A stretch of DNA of 64,000 nt from Antedon mediterranea (Eukaryota > Echinodermata > Crinoidea > Comatulida > Antedonidae), in contig NC_092673.1 in NCBI RefSeq assembly GCF_964355755.1, forward strand, positions 22,761,001 through 22,825,000, written 5' to 3'. The position numbers and the translations under genes are program-made. Below the pieces are notes generated by a model. It saw only the letters and a list, made by a program, of their open reading frames with translations, did no database searches and had not been told where the DNA came from. Each line of letters starts with the position of its first letter. Within the stretch, counting starts at the first letter, position 1. Below are positions 34,401 through 45,775 of this stretch, one piece after another.

Positions 34401-37400
34401 TACATTATGGCTGTCTATCACCCTTCTAGTGACGACCTTTTGCCTATCGTATGACTTGCTGCAACTAACTTAAATCATCTTTTAATTATACAAATGTTTC
34501 TTCCTTTCTCCGCATGCATGGTACAGTACAAGCGATCGTTCTATAACGATCCACCTATCTTTATAGTGTATATTCACCATGCAAACATTTGTACAATAAT
34601 TAAACAAAGTGATTGTTAATTTTATTCTAGTATTTTACACAGGTATTTTAAACATCATAGTCACATGTTGGTGGTGTCCTATTATATTTGTGCTACTCTA
34701 AATAATTTGAGGAATTTTGATGAACCCTCCACCATAAAGCTCTGTTTACACTATCAAACTAGTTTGATGTGCCCAAATATGGTAGTGATATGCCCAAATA
34801 TGGTAGTGATATGCCCAAATATGGTAGTGATATCATCATATCCATATATGGGCACATCACATTTGTTGTCGCATAAAGTTTGCTAGTGTAGACCGAACTT
34901 AATAGTAATGGTATTCAACATCTTGATACCATGATTTTTTAATCAAACTTGTTCTTTTGCATTTCAGTTACTGCAGTACATCAGTCCTGTAGCTTTTCAG
35001 TCGCCAAGGCAAACCATACAAAAGTCTGTAATGGAGTCTGTTAGTAATTCTGGCATCATTCCATTGATTTCAAAGGTGAAGAATGAACATATTTCTACCT
35101 GTTTTACCCTTACACCACCTTCACATCGCTTAGCAAAATTTGCACACACCTTATTAGGTCAACACCTCCATTATGTATCCTGTGTGCCCGAGTACAACAA
35201 CTTGAAAGCTCTGTCTACACTATCAAACTAGTTTGACAAAAAAGTGTGATGAGCATAAATATGGTGTGTGATATAGCAAAAAATATGATGGTGATATGAC
35301 ATCATCATGTCCGTATATGGGCACATCACATTTGTTTAAGTTTGATAATGTAGACAGAGCCTTAAACTAGAATAAGTAAACAAACTGGGGCATTGTAATA
35401 AGTGAAGATGCTTTATGGTTATAGCCCATTAAGTTAGTCAATGCTAGTCAGGGGGTGGGGGGGGGGGTTCGGCGGTGTAGTTATAAAGTTTGCAATCCTG
35501 CTTAATGTATTTTTTTATTTAAAATTACTCAGTGAATCTTTTGTTATTTTAAGTGTTATGTGTGTTTTTTTCAGATATTTCAAAATATGACATCAATGTG
35601 CTTTTTTAAGGATAATAATAGCACCACAACTTTACTGTGCATAACGCTCAAAGATAAAGCAGTCAGAATTTCGTCAGCAAAACAGCAGAATAATTTTATA
35701 GACTTGATTAAGTCATTGTTAGAGGTTTGTACACTATATCACGTTCTGTGATGACCAATTAATTTATTAGTCTGGTGTCTATTACATATTTTTTTTATAG
35801 AATGGGCTATTAGCATGGTTAACCCTACATGTTTTTTTCCTATATTTGGGCTCCCATGTCCGTCTAGAGGATGACCAATAAACTATGTTGACTGTGTTGC
35901 AAGGAACACCAACCAACTGATTCATGACTTACGAAGATATATGATAACAAACGCTTGTGCAGTTGCATCATATTTGGGATGTTTCTCCAATTTCAGACAT
36001 TTTTTTGAATATTCTTTACATAGATGTTGTATCACTTTAAAAATTTCAAAATATTTTACATTTGTCTGTATTTTCAGCCTTTTACACCATCACTGTATCC
36101 AGAAAGCCTTTACCTGAAACCAACAGTGTTGTCAAGTGAAGAACTTCTGGAAGTGTGCATCTATCCTAATTTGCATCAACAAAGTAGAGATGAAAATGCA
36201 GATCATTCCATTCTTGGTGAAGGGGTCCACTGCCAAAATATTAACTTACTTCTATGTCTTGAGCTCCTGAAAGTTACGCTGGCTGCGCCGATCAGTGGAG
36301 GAAAATTTGCCGAAAAAGTTGATAGTGAGCATAGATATCCCATGATGGTTTGTTTAGCTTCGTTTGTTAATGAATGTATCATATTATGGGATGGCAATGA
36401 AGGATGTGTTAGAGAAGATGTGAAAGAAATAAGCAAGAGTTTGCTGGAAGTACTATGCAAAACTCAACAGTCTACAGGTAGTTTCTAATTTTTATTTTGT
36501 CTTTTCAAATAAATAACATTTTTACCCAACAGGGGAAAATTAAAACATAGACTGGATCATTATTATTGTGTGTCTTCTGCGCCACTAAACCACAATCTGT
36601 CTAGCTCTACTGTGAAGTACATTAAGCTCTGTCTACACTATCAAACTCTATGTGATAACAAATATGATGTGCCCATATATGGACATTATGATGTCATATC
36701 ACTTCCATATTTAAGCATATCACTATCATATTTTTTGTCAAACTAGTTGGATAGTGTAGACAGAGCTTTAGACTATGTGAAATAGATTCATACATTTTCA
36801 AAATTTGGTTCATTAATATTTACCTTTGTTGGTTCCGAGACTGATGGTGAAAATCTGGTAATAAATTCATTCTTGTCTTAGTGGTTGCTTGTGTAATGTT
36901 AACTGTAGGTCTAACTTTGAATTAATGCAACGTGTTATGCGCATGCGATTAAAATATGGTGATGAAACAAAATAATGCACTAAAATTTGCTGATAGGAAC
37001 TGTATAAGGTATTTTCGCTGGCCTTGTAATATACCTCTGTTAGAATTTGGTATTTAATATAAAGTATAATTATAGTTAAGTATTGTCATAGTAAAGTAAT
37101 TATAGTCATTGTATTTCATAAAATATGCAACTATGGAAATCTGTTTTTAGTATTCGTACACTAAAGCAATAATTTAGGATATTCTAAAACTGTTTTGTTG
37201 AAAATAACATTGGTCTTGTCACATAATTTTTATACCACAACTTTAATAAAATATTCAAATTGTTTATTTTGTAGAAAGTGATATCAAAGGTCTTCAATGG
37301 TTGATGTTCAAAGCAAAATCCTTTCATTGGTCGGTTGAATTATATCTTAGCTTCCTGTTCGCTGACTACCAAAACAAGGAGGTATATATTATTTGCATGG

Positions 37401-39438
37401 CTAATACTTAGAATAGTGAAAGTGAAAGTGATGGTCATATTGAAACCTTTTTATTTATTCATTACTTATTTATACTGGGTGACCTCTTCAGTCAAAGGGC
37501 CCAGTTATGATCAGTGGCTGTGTGTGTACTAATACACCAGGGTAACCCCTACTCGGTTCGAAAGATGCACTAGCTTCTTAAAAGTGCACATGAGCTAGAT
37601 GTGTACATCTACGAGAAGACCTTAACCGCTCGGCCACTCACTCATGTCCCTTGCTAGTTTGTAATAACCTAATCAACCCTAAACAATAGACTAAAAAAGA
37701 ATTATGTCAACCAGATTTTCAGTATCGTAAAGTTTATCAGTAGCAGTAGTCTGTGATACTACTGAACCCCTCGTAAGCAGACTGTCAAGATGGTGTTCAC
37801 TTATGAGAGGTTTGGTTGAAAAAAGACAAAACAATTTAAAAAAAAAATCTGTTTAGAAGGAGCTTATTTAACCCATTTTCACCTTTTGCATGTGGTATTT
37901 TAAATTAATAATTGTCCCCAACTGATGAATTCTATACTTAATTTGATATTTGCAACTACACATAACTTGTGTTCAGTTCAATCCAAATCACTGCTGCTTT
38001 TGTATTTCATATCTGTATATGTGTAATAAGATCATAGGAATTATGATTGGAAATTATTTTTGTAATCATAAAGTGCAATTAATTCAGAATAAAAATGTAT
38101 TTTATATAATTTCATATATTTATTGAATAAAATATGCCAGTGATAATAGACTCCCATGTTCACATTTGTCAACAGCAGGTAGCTGCTCAAGTTTCCATAT
38201 CAAATTTCTCCAACATGGAATGGAAAACCACACACTTAAAACCAGGTAATATAAGAACTAGAATAATTTACCTAACACAAAAGAAATTAGAGCAAATTAA
38301 CATATTCCCCCTTTTCTAACTGATATCTTTTTTTATTTCATTACGCATCCAACAGCAAGTAACTCGCCAATTATTACAGGATGGATAAAATAATTTATTT
38401 ATCGTGCTTATAAACTTATAGCTTATAAAATCTCATTTGAGGCTTAGGGAGTGGAGTTGAAAAAGTTGTGAGTGGGACTAGGTCAGGATTGACCCAGAAC
38501 CCTGGGAGGGCAAGCATGTTAACCATCAAGCTACAGCTCCACTACAACCACCAAGCTGCAGCTCCACTACAACCACCAAGCTGCAGCTCCACTACCAGCT
38601 ACCAAGCTACAGTACATACAATACTACTACTACAGTTTATCACTGTGTTATATTAATTGTCCATTCTTCTGAAGCCTCCACCAGAATTTGAAAGTTTGTT
38701 ACAGTTAGCTTTTACAGGCTGTCGCATGTTTGGTGTTACTGCAGTAACAAATGATATCGCTATGTTCATAAAGCTCTGTCTACACATCAAACTAGTTTGA
38801 CAAAAAAGTCTGCCCAAATATGGTAGTGATATGACATCATCATGTCCATACACTATATGGGCACATCACATTGTTTTGTCACATAAAGTTTGATAGTGTA
38901 GACTGAGCTTTGAAAATGTTTATATGGACATAAGTACAGTCTGGATTCTTACCTGTTAAGCTACATTTAAAGACAGTATAAGATAAACAGTGACTACGGC
39001 AACATTTAAAGTTAAGTATGAAAATTAATATTTGTGTAATGTTCTTTTAATCACATTAGAATCTCATGAAAAGACTCTTCTGACCTTCTTTCAATGTTGT
39101 CAAGTATCACCAGCTATTGCAGAGATTCATATGCAGGTATGACATTTATTATTTTAGATTCAATATATATCAAAAGGCAAATTACTGACAAAAAATGGGA
39201 ATCATTAGTTGGATCTCTATGGAGATACCAAGTGAAATAAACAAAAAGCTAAATCAAAACGATATAAGTAAAACAGCCAGAAAAATTAGCAGACCTTTCG
39301 GGCAACCTTCATACTTTGCAGATATGGTGATATTTATTACATGGATTTGCGCAGAATATCATTTTTTTGGCCTAATAATTATTATTCCTTTAAATACTTA
39401 CCCTTTTCAATTGCCAGCTGGTCAGATCCATCTTATAA
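28499..39438 (+). CDS. Large leucine-rich helical protein of unknown function, 11-12 exons
   Basis: Exons: 28499-28915, 29311-30187, 32577-32670, 33194-33284, 33577-33768, 34968-35075, 35575-35724, 36078-36477, 37275-37381, 38176-38245, 39060-39136, then a short 3' exon, best guess 39418-39438 (stop TAA 39436-39438). All internal joins keep frame (phases 0,1,2,0,0,0,0,1,0,1,0), which argues strongly for a real gene of about 868 residues. An in-frame TAA at 28493-28495 precedes the start ATG, and an acceptor at 28468 suggests an upstream non-coding exon. The product is rich in Leu, Ser, Cys and predicted helix. I see no signal peptide, membrane segment, RING, kinase or nucleotide-binding motif. 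It looks like a HEAT/ARM-type solenoid. I could not match it to glomulin (the RPAP2 neighbour in mammals), listerin, URB2, MMS22L or LINS1. Intron 2 carries the 30.2-32.4 kb minisatellite. Confidence 0.82.
29106..29121 (+). repeat. Poly-G tract in intron 1
   Basis: About 16 consecutive G in an AT-rich intron. A similar G-run stands at 35452-35468 in intron 6 of the same gene. Confidence 0.9.
30209..30241 (+). other. Perfect hairpin next to the minisatellite
   Basis: ATTATAGGGATAC (30209-30221) and GTATCCCTATAAT (30229-30241) form a 13-bp stem with a 7-base loop, 22 bp after the exon 2 donor and directly before the tandem array. Confidence 0.85.
30242..32380 (+). repeat. Intronic minisatellite with two unit types (69 and 76 bp)
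   Basis: About six copies of a 69-bp unit (starting GGGTGTCACCTGAATTTAAA, 30242-30658) pass abruptly into about 22 copies of a 76-bp unit (GGGTGTCCCTGAGTAGGGGT). Both share ATAATTGAAAGTGTCCCTCA, so they arose from one ancestor. Minor variants (CATATTATATCC, TTCGTAAATTG, TTTGTTTT) recur in blocks, showing higher-order duplication. It lies wholly within intron 2 of the helical-protein gene. Confidence 0.95.
32745..32975 (+). repeat. Interspersed repeat of the TATATAGCGCTTCATGCA type
   Basis: Segments ATATAGCGCTTCATGCATAT, AGTGCTTCACATTATTTCCG, GAGTGGAGAGAGGCAAAC and CTAAGGACACAAGCAA, in this order, resemble an interspersed repeat common in marine animal genomes. Class unknown. Intron 3 of the helical-protein gene. 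Confidence 0.45.
33840..34730. other. Intron 5 sequence without clear features
   Basis: No repeat or exon recognised before MITE copy 4. Confidence 0.4.
34737..34900 (+). mobile_element. MITE copy 4 (AGCTCTGTCTACACTATC family)
   Basis: 164 bp with terminal AAGCTCTGTTTACACTATC and TAGTGTAGACCGAACTT. The internal GCCCAAATATGGTAGTGATA motif is present three times in tandem. It lies 67 bp before exon 6 of the helical-protein gene. Confidence 0.85.
35206..35363 (+). mobile_element. MITE copy 5
   Basis: Terminal AAAGCTCTGTCTACACTATC and GATAATGTAGACAGAGCCTT. Intron 6 of the helical-protein gene. Confidence 0.85.
36624..36769 (-). mobile_element. MITE copy 6, opposite internal orientation
   Basis: Terminal AAGCTCTGTCTACACTATC and GATAGTGTAGACAGAGCTT; the internal palindrome is inverted relative to most other copies. 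Intron 8. Confidence 0.85.
37470..37648 (-). mobile_element. tRNA-Ser/Leu-like SINE, copy 3, internally deleted
   Basis: Carries the 3' half (GATCAGTGGCTGTG, AGGGTAACCCCTACTCG) and the tRNA-like head (reverse of GTGAGTGGCCGAGCGGTTAA) but lacks about 100 bp between, including the B box. Intron 9. Confidence 0.75.
38522..38612 (+). repeat. Short tandem repeat, 25-bp unit
   Basis: Three to four copies of CCAAGCTGCAGCTCCACTAC-type units at 25-bp spacing, in intron 10. Confidence 0.8.
38770..38911 (+). mobile_element. MITE copy 7
   Basis: Terminal AAGCTCTGTCTACACATC and GATAGTGTAGACTGAGCTTT. Intron 10. Confidence 0.85.
39418..39438 (+). other. Candidate terminal exon of the large helical-protein gene
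   Basis: Two options follow the phase-0 donor after 39136. One is an acceptor with a good pyrimidine tract ending at 39417, giving LVRSIL and a TAA at 39436-39438. The other is an acceptor at 39489-39490, giving VCKKKTDEIVL, a TAA and an overlapping AATAAA near 39525. Sequence alone does not choose between them. Confidence 0.35.
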
Positions 39439-39603
39439 ATCTTGATACCAGGTGTGATCATATCAAATTTGCACCTGGCATAACATTCACAGGTGTGTAA
39501 GAAGAAAACTGATGAGATTGTCTTATAATAAAGTTGATAATTTTTTAATGTCTCATCAATGTTTCTTCCATTAAAATCATACACATTTATTAATGATTTA
39601 TAT

Positions 39604-39700
39604 TTGTATACAGTGAAAGTCCCCAATACTGGCCACCCTTTGGGACCAACCACAATATTTGTTTTTCCCGTAAAGTTCTGTTATGCAACACAAGTTTTTC
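39604..39700 (+). repeat. Possible Tc1/mariner-type terminal fragment
   Basis: TACAGTGAAAGTCCCCAATA followed by CTGGCCACCCTTTGGGACC resembles the outer end of mariner-like MITEs. No partner terminus found. Confidence 0.3.
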
Positions 39701-40451
39701 TCCTTGTAGGCCTATAAGAACGGATTTGGGCCTAACTTTTGAAATTTCATAAATGTTTAAAAAAATAAAATGACTGGCTTTGCAATGCAGTAGGGCAATG
39801 ATATATAAGATGTACAGTATTATCATTGATGGAAAACAATTAGTTTAAATATACCGTCCCTTGCATCGTCATTGTGTAGCTTGGCCTACGAGTGGTCAAT
39901 GGTGTTGATCTATAAATGAGTTTGCATCATTAATCACCCTTTGCAAAGAAAAATATCCACTGACATTACCCGATCCATTTAGTAATTTTTGCATGATTGG
40001 AAATTGATTCGGTCTACCCAACTAGGTTAGCCAATTGTAAGATGCTTGGTAGACGACCAAGGTCAGTGATTCTGGACTGCAATGAACTATGGAATCAACT
40101 AAAGGTGTGCTTATGTCGACACTCAACTGAAAGAAACTAGTTGCGCAAGAGCACATATGTCAACACAGTTGAGTTGATGAGTTTCGTGTCACCATAAGCA
40201 CACCTTAAGTCGACTGCAAAATCCATAGTTATAAATTAAACTGCATACTATATACTATACTACAATTATTTCACAATATTAAATTGCATTTATTTTTATG
40301 GAAATACAGATTGAAGATTTTACATAAATATTTATCAAATTATTCATAGTGTATAAAAAGTATAAATTATAAAATCCATTAACAAATATTTACAGTTATA
40401 CATTCAGCCTTTCTTTTTTAAATACTATTTTATAATTGTTTTCTTGGTCCT

Positions 40452-43400
40452 CTATTCCATTTGTTCTGTTTCTCGCATTGAGTAGCCTGTAGATTGTCCT
40501 TCAGACGTATCTTTCCTGTATTTATTTATCCATATTCTTGTCCTGAAAAATATAAAGCAACAATCACACTGGACTTTATTTGATCAAACTAACGGCTATG
40601 ATCAGAGTAGTAATGCCAACTATAGAAGACACTATGTATCGGTACTCGTTTTCCATAAGTCTAAACAGGCATATGCAATCACATTTGTATTTAAAGGACA
40701 ACTTGACCGAGGACCACATTTTAACAAAGTATTAGGGATGTACATATGATTTCAGAACCATCGTGAGATTAAGGATATTGCCGCATGTGCTCGCCTTACA
40801 GCGGTCGCCGTAAATTGCATCGCAACATTTACGTCATGAGTTTTCTGGCAAAGTCTGGCAAATTGCGAACATTTCTAGTTAACACACTTTCTAAGTAAAT
40901 CGTAAAAAATATAAATTTTGATTTTTTTTTTTTATTGCTCCTTTTGCTTATCTGGACTCAAAAGTAGATTTTGCGATGCACCTGTGACGTCACAGAAATT
41001 GACAGGGACGGCTGTACGTCGAGCGCGTGCGCCGATATCCTTAATCTTGCGATCGTTCTGAAATCATATGTACATCCCTAAAACGTTGTAAAAAATAAGG
41101 TCCTCGGTCAAGTTGTCCTTTAAAGGTTGGCTTAAACTAGATTATTCCCTAGTAAATTTCCTTTGGTAAAACTGGTGTAGCTCGGGTAAATTGACTGAGA
41201 AGAAATTACAAAGACACCAGCTGTTTGTTTAGGAGGAACCAATAAAATCCAGTACCTAGACCATTGGATTATAGAAATATTTGGACAACTAACATAATTG
41301 CTCTATGTATTCGATAAATGTGATGGTATTGTAAACAAGGTTATACCAAGCATTGGTTTGAAAATAATAATGTTTAGCAGTGCATTGTCATTTCACTTGG
41401 AGACTGTAGATAATTCTTATACTGTAAGGAAAAATAAACCTAAAGAAACGTATAAAATAACAAAAACAAACAAAAATAACAATTAAAATGAAACTAATAA
41501 ATTGATTTAATTTAAGGAAACTACTGTTTTCAAATGATGTTATAATGAATATTAACATCTCTCATTTCATGTAATTATATCAAACACTTCTATCTGTTTT
41601 TCTTTTATTTATTGTTATTGTTTAAAGAAAAAAGATCATTTTATTGTCTTTCTTTATTGTCCAGTGTTGTTTAAATAATACATTTTGAGAAATTATGGCT
41701 ATATTTAGAGCAATTGTAGATTTTAAAGTTAATAAATGGAAATGTTTTTGTTTGCTATCTAGTGGGGAAATTTAAAGATTAGATCCAGGGTGAACACAAC
41801 AAATTGCTTTTTCCTCCTAAATTTTACAACATGGACATTTTTATCTCAAATGATAAAAGGAGAGTTGAAAATTAGAGAATACACCGATAGAGATATCCAG
41901 AGAGGTTGATTAGTTTGGGTGCGTGTATATGGAAAATGAAAAGAAAATCCTCTAAAGATAATCAAGATTATGTAGACAGTCGCTACAACAACAATGTGTA
42001 TAATTGTACCCACAACAAAAATAATCTCAGTCAATTAGTGTTTTGTTTGCTGGCTAGGATTGGTGGCCTAAATTTTGCCACATTAGTAAAAAGTTCAAAG
42101 ACTTTAATAGGTAGATTTTTCTGAGAATGTGTGTTCATATAGTTCATATCCTGTTATTATAACAAGCTATTGTAATAACAAGCTATTGTAATAGTTTGTT
42201 GTTATGATTTTTTTTTTTTTATTACATTTCTCCATTCAATGTAAATAACAATAGTTTGACATAATATTATACAAATAATGAACGGGTGCTTTATATCGAG
42301 CTGGGGTCCCGTTAGACATTTGAAATCAGCATTACTGACTCTTATGCTAGCCTCTGCATCTAGTATCTGCCTTTCTTCTGGTGAAGGTGGGCACTGGACG
42401 AGAGAAGCCCTTGATCAATGCTAGGACCAATCAAGGTGCTGTTGGTTTTACGATTGAAATAAATAAATAAAATAAATAAATAAAGTGTAGTGGTACAAAT
42501 ATAATGGCATGAGGTGAATGAGGAAAGTACTTTTGAACGACCTTTCAATAGTGCTATGACCCACAATTGTCCAATCAAATGACAAGAATTTATTTAGGTG
42601 TTATATGGTATAAATCTGTAAATGCACACATGTACACAAAGTATATTATACATATAAAACAGTAAATGAAAAAAGGGTATAAAATTAAATACACAAACAA
42701 TTTCTACATAATTTGTACATAAGATTTCAAGGTGCCGCCATGCTTTTCATTTTACCCACAGACCTTTAGATCCGCTTCAATCATGTATGACATGCCACTA
42801 TTTGACCATCTCATTATCCTCCAATCAATAGATGTGTAATAATATTAAGACAAAATTAATTAAATTACCTGTGACGATATTTGTAGACACTTAAGCATAG
42901 TATCACTAAACAGATGACAACTACAACAGACGCTATAATACCATAGAAACTGTCAGATTTTGAGAACAAAGTTTCTGAGGGTTGAATATTAAAAGTTAAG
43001 GTTATTCCTGAGTAATGTTTGTCATTGCCTACAGCATCTTTTATACGATTCAATGTTTTAATTTTTAATTTAATGTACGTTGTCTTGGAAATAAACTAAT
43101 TTATTATAGCAAGTCATGCCAAGGAATAGGATCAGGGCCTTCAATTACTATAGATTGCTAAAAAAGTAAAAACATATTTTGTGTGTAGTAAAATCATCAT
43201 TATAAATGGATAAGCTTTCATTACACTGATTAATATAACATTGAGTGTATATGATTATCTCCATTATCTAAATGAGATTTTGGTTGTATGGCTTTAAGAG
43301 ATTTGTTTCACTGTTAAAAACAACTTGAAACAATTTCAGCGTACTTGTCCTCTTAAAGAAGGTGAGGTTTTGAAATGAAACAGTTAGTATATTGTATTAT

Positions 43401-44175
43401 GTATTGAAGTGTTATGTTATGATCACCATATTGACCAGGATATGCAATAACACTACAATGTAAACATTATCCAAAACAACATCTATTTATTTAATCCTTC
43501 TATCTATAGTTGATAAAGAGCTACATATATAACTGCACCTTTATTAAAATTGAAATCAACAAGATAGAAGGCACAATAATACCACGCCCATTACAATCAA
43601 TTCTTTATTGACTCTCACCGCACGTTACAGTTGTCATATAACACATAGAAAACAAATAACAAATAGTACAGAACGAGAACAAAATATAAATGTTTACGCA
43701 AAAAAATGAAAAATATATATATTACAACAGTTTAGTCCCTCTTTATCTACTCGAAATTAATGCTCGCTCCTAGAAAATTGCGCATGGGAAATTGGGACAC
43801 CCGCAATCTAAAATAGACGGACTAAGTGTGAATTGCCATCATCCAGCGCTTCCCGTCCTGGTGCATAAAGTCCCTATTGCAAATCATTGTTTACAAAAGG
43901 CCTAGTGATCGAAAAAGCTTTTTCCATTCACTGTCTGTCAGCAGGAAAGACATTCAATTCATACCAGCATTTTTTCCCATGTATCTAGCTATAGTAGAAA
44001 GACAATTATATACATTTGAAAATTTGTATTGAGGAGCTATATATCAATAAACATTTTACATACCTACTTCACCCTTGACTCTTGATGGTATATCGGGTAA
44101 GACTGGCAACCTAGGTGGAACTCGGCACGTACAATCATTTGTACTCGTATCAAAACACCAGGCCTTCTCTGCCAT
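40452..44175 (-). CDS. Small single-pass membrane protein A (CFDT family), 3 exons, 120 aa
   Basis: Exons: 44064-44175 (ATG at 44173-44175, ends phase 1), 42869-43028 (ends phase 2), 40452-40542 (stop TAG at 40452-40454). All junctions are GT-AG. Exon 1 encodes MAEKAWCFDTSTNDCTCRVP followed by a Pro-rich LPVLPDIPSR segment. Exon 2 encodes a 28-residue polar stalk and a strong membrane segment (about residues 67-86, Val/Ile/Leu/Cys) ending in basic KYRHR. Exon 3 is a 29-residue tail with KDTSEGQSTGYSMRETEQME. There is no cleavable signal peptide; the basic residues after the membrane segment predict an outside N terminus and a cytosolic tail. It is clearly paralogous to the gene at 47.6-55 kb. 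I do not recognise the family. A minus-strand AATAAA at 40289-40294 may end the transcript. Intron 2 hosts a MITE and a SINE fragment. Confidence 0.75.
40693..41122. mobile_element. MITE with ~100-bp terminal inverted repeats, 430 bp
   Basis: Left arm AAAGGACAACTTGACCGAGG...GGGATGTACATATGATTTCA recurs inverted at the right end (TGAAATCATATGTACATCCC...GACCTCGGTCAAGTTGTCCTTT with minor changes). The centre contains poly-T and a TGACGTCA site. It lies in intron 2 of membrane protein A. Flanks TTTAAA are palindromic, so the target duplication (TA or TTA) is ambiguous. Confidence 0.9.
42296..42485 (+). mobile_element. 5'-truncated copy of the 5S-derived SINE
   Basis: Body from GAGCTGGGGTCCCGTTAGAC through GGTGGGCACTGGACGAGAGA and AATCAAGGTGCTGTTGGTTT to an (AAATA)n tail at 42460-42483. 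The 5S-like head is missing. Same family as 9595-9955, opposite strand. It lies in intron 2 of membrane protein A. Confidence 0.8.
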
Positions 44176-44616
44176 TATTCTTCAGCTATGACTGTTCATA
44201 TTTGTTATTATAAATTTCCTTTTATTGCTTTTGGTTTCTATGAACTCACATGACTTATTAATATTCAATATCGTTAATCAGTTTAACATTTTTAAATAGA
44301 CTTTGCAGATGGTGAAATCCATGTCTTTCAATGTTAATAAAAATATAACTAACAAAATTGTTTGGACATATTTAAATTTCATGGTACAATATTTATAACA
44401 TTTATTTTTTTATTGTAAAATAGAAATTTTATAAATCGTTACCAACGTACAGTAATTACCTCCGGCTATAGTTTATGTTTTTCCCTTGTATGTTTGCCTA
44501 CTTGTGGTTTGTTGAAGAACAGTCTAAAACCACTATTAACCTAGGCATGAACTAGGCCTGGGACTCAAACATTAGAAGGTAAATGCCGACCCACCATATT
44601 TACTAGATATTAAGTC

Positions 44617-44700
44617 TCCGAGCGGTTAAGACAGTGGAACTGTAATTACGAAGCCATAACATTGGCAAGTGTTCAAGGCTCACTAGCTCCATCACCAGTA
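44617..44700 (+). mobile_element. tRNA-Ser/Leu-like SINE, head-only fragment
   Basis: CCGAGCGGTTAAGACAGTGG through a degraded B box (GTTCAAGGCTC). 3' truncated. Confidence 0.65.
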
Positions 44701-45475
44701 TGTACTGTAAAACATCTGTTTTCGAGTCATTATTGATTTTGATATTTAAAATGCAATATTGTTCATATTCATAAAATATTTAAAAAAAATTGTTATTAAA
44801 CTTCAGAAAACTGAATGGTAATGTGACAGCAATGACTTATTTTTGGTGATACAAGCATACTATAGATCATGATGTTATACAACACATTATACAGTTTGTA
44901 ATTTGATATTGAAATAATTTGTAAGCTAATCTCTTTCCAACGGCTCTCTAATGGCTTTGGCAGAAAGTTTTACCATTTTTGTAAAAAATTATATTTTTTT
45001 ACATTTTTAAAGAGTGGAATTGAAATTGAGTCTTCTACAGAATTTATAAATTGCATGCTTTTATATAATGAATTTGGTATAACACACCTACAAACAATAT
45101 ATTAATATAATAGTGAATCATTTGTATCATTTTTCATCATCATCATCATTATTTATTTTCATCATATTGAAATTATGACACAGCAAAAATAAAACAAGAG
45201 TCAGAAGATTATTGTTTTAATATTTTATTAAAAAATTATACTTTTACATGTGAAATTTTAATGCAATGACAGATTTGTAATGGCTAAGATTTGAAGCTAG
45301 AACATTTAGAGAATTAGAGAATTTATGTTTGTTTGCATTACTGGTATCAATATTGTATATAGTATTATTATTATTTGTTAAAAACTGCATGGTTGGAATA
45401 TGAAATAAATTAATTTTAATGGATTATGTATACCATACATAACTGAGCATAAATAACCCCTCACCCATTTCTTGA

Positions 45476-45775
45476 GTGAGTGAGTGGCCGAGCGGTTAAG
45501 ACAGTGGAACCGTAATTACGTAGCCATAACATCGGCAGGGGTTCGAGGCTCACTCACTCCATGGTTCTGGTGGTAGAACGAGTCTTCTTGGATAAGGACT
45601 ATAAACCGTAGGTCCAGTGTACACATCTAGCTCGTGTGCACTTTAAAGAACCTAGTACATCTTTCGAGACGAGTAGGGGGTTACCCCGGTGTATTAGTAC
45701 ATCACAGCCACTGATCACCAACTGGGCCCTCTGGGAGACCAGTCTTTGACTGAAGAAGTTACCCAGTATAAATAT
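45476..45775 (+). mobile_element. tRNA-Ser/Leu-like SINE, full-length copy
   Basis: Most complete copy: GAGTGGCCGAGCGGTTAAG (A box), GGGGTTCGAGGCTC (B box), body with GTAGAACGAGTCTTCTTGG and GGGGGTTACCCCGGTG, a 3' end TTACCCAGTATAAATATAAA. Length about 300 bp. Confidence 0.9.

Noticed and set aside
28499-39438. Assignment as glomulin (GLMN) by synteny with RPAP2
   Set aside because: No visible sequence match, and the predicted protein is about 270 residues longer than vertebrate glomulin.
41906-42124. 72-codon plus-strand frame with a hydrophilic CIWKMKRKSSKDNQDY stretch, and its antisense hydrophobic frame
   Set aside because: Lies in intron 2 of membrane protein A, has no convincing splice sites, and the antisense looks like a membrane helix only because of composition.
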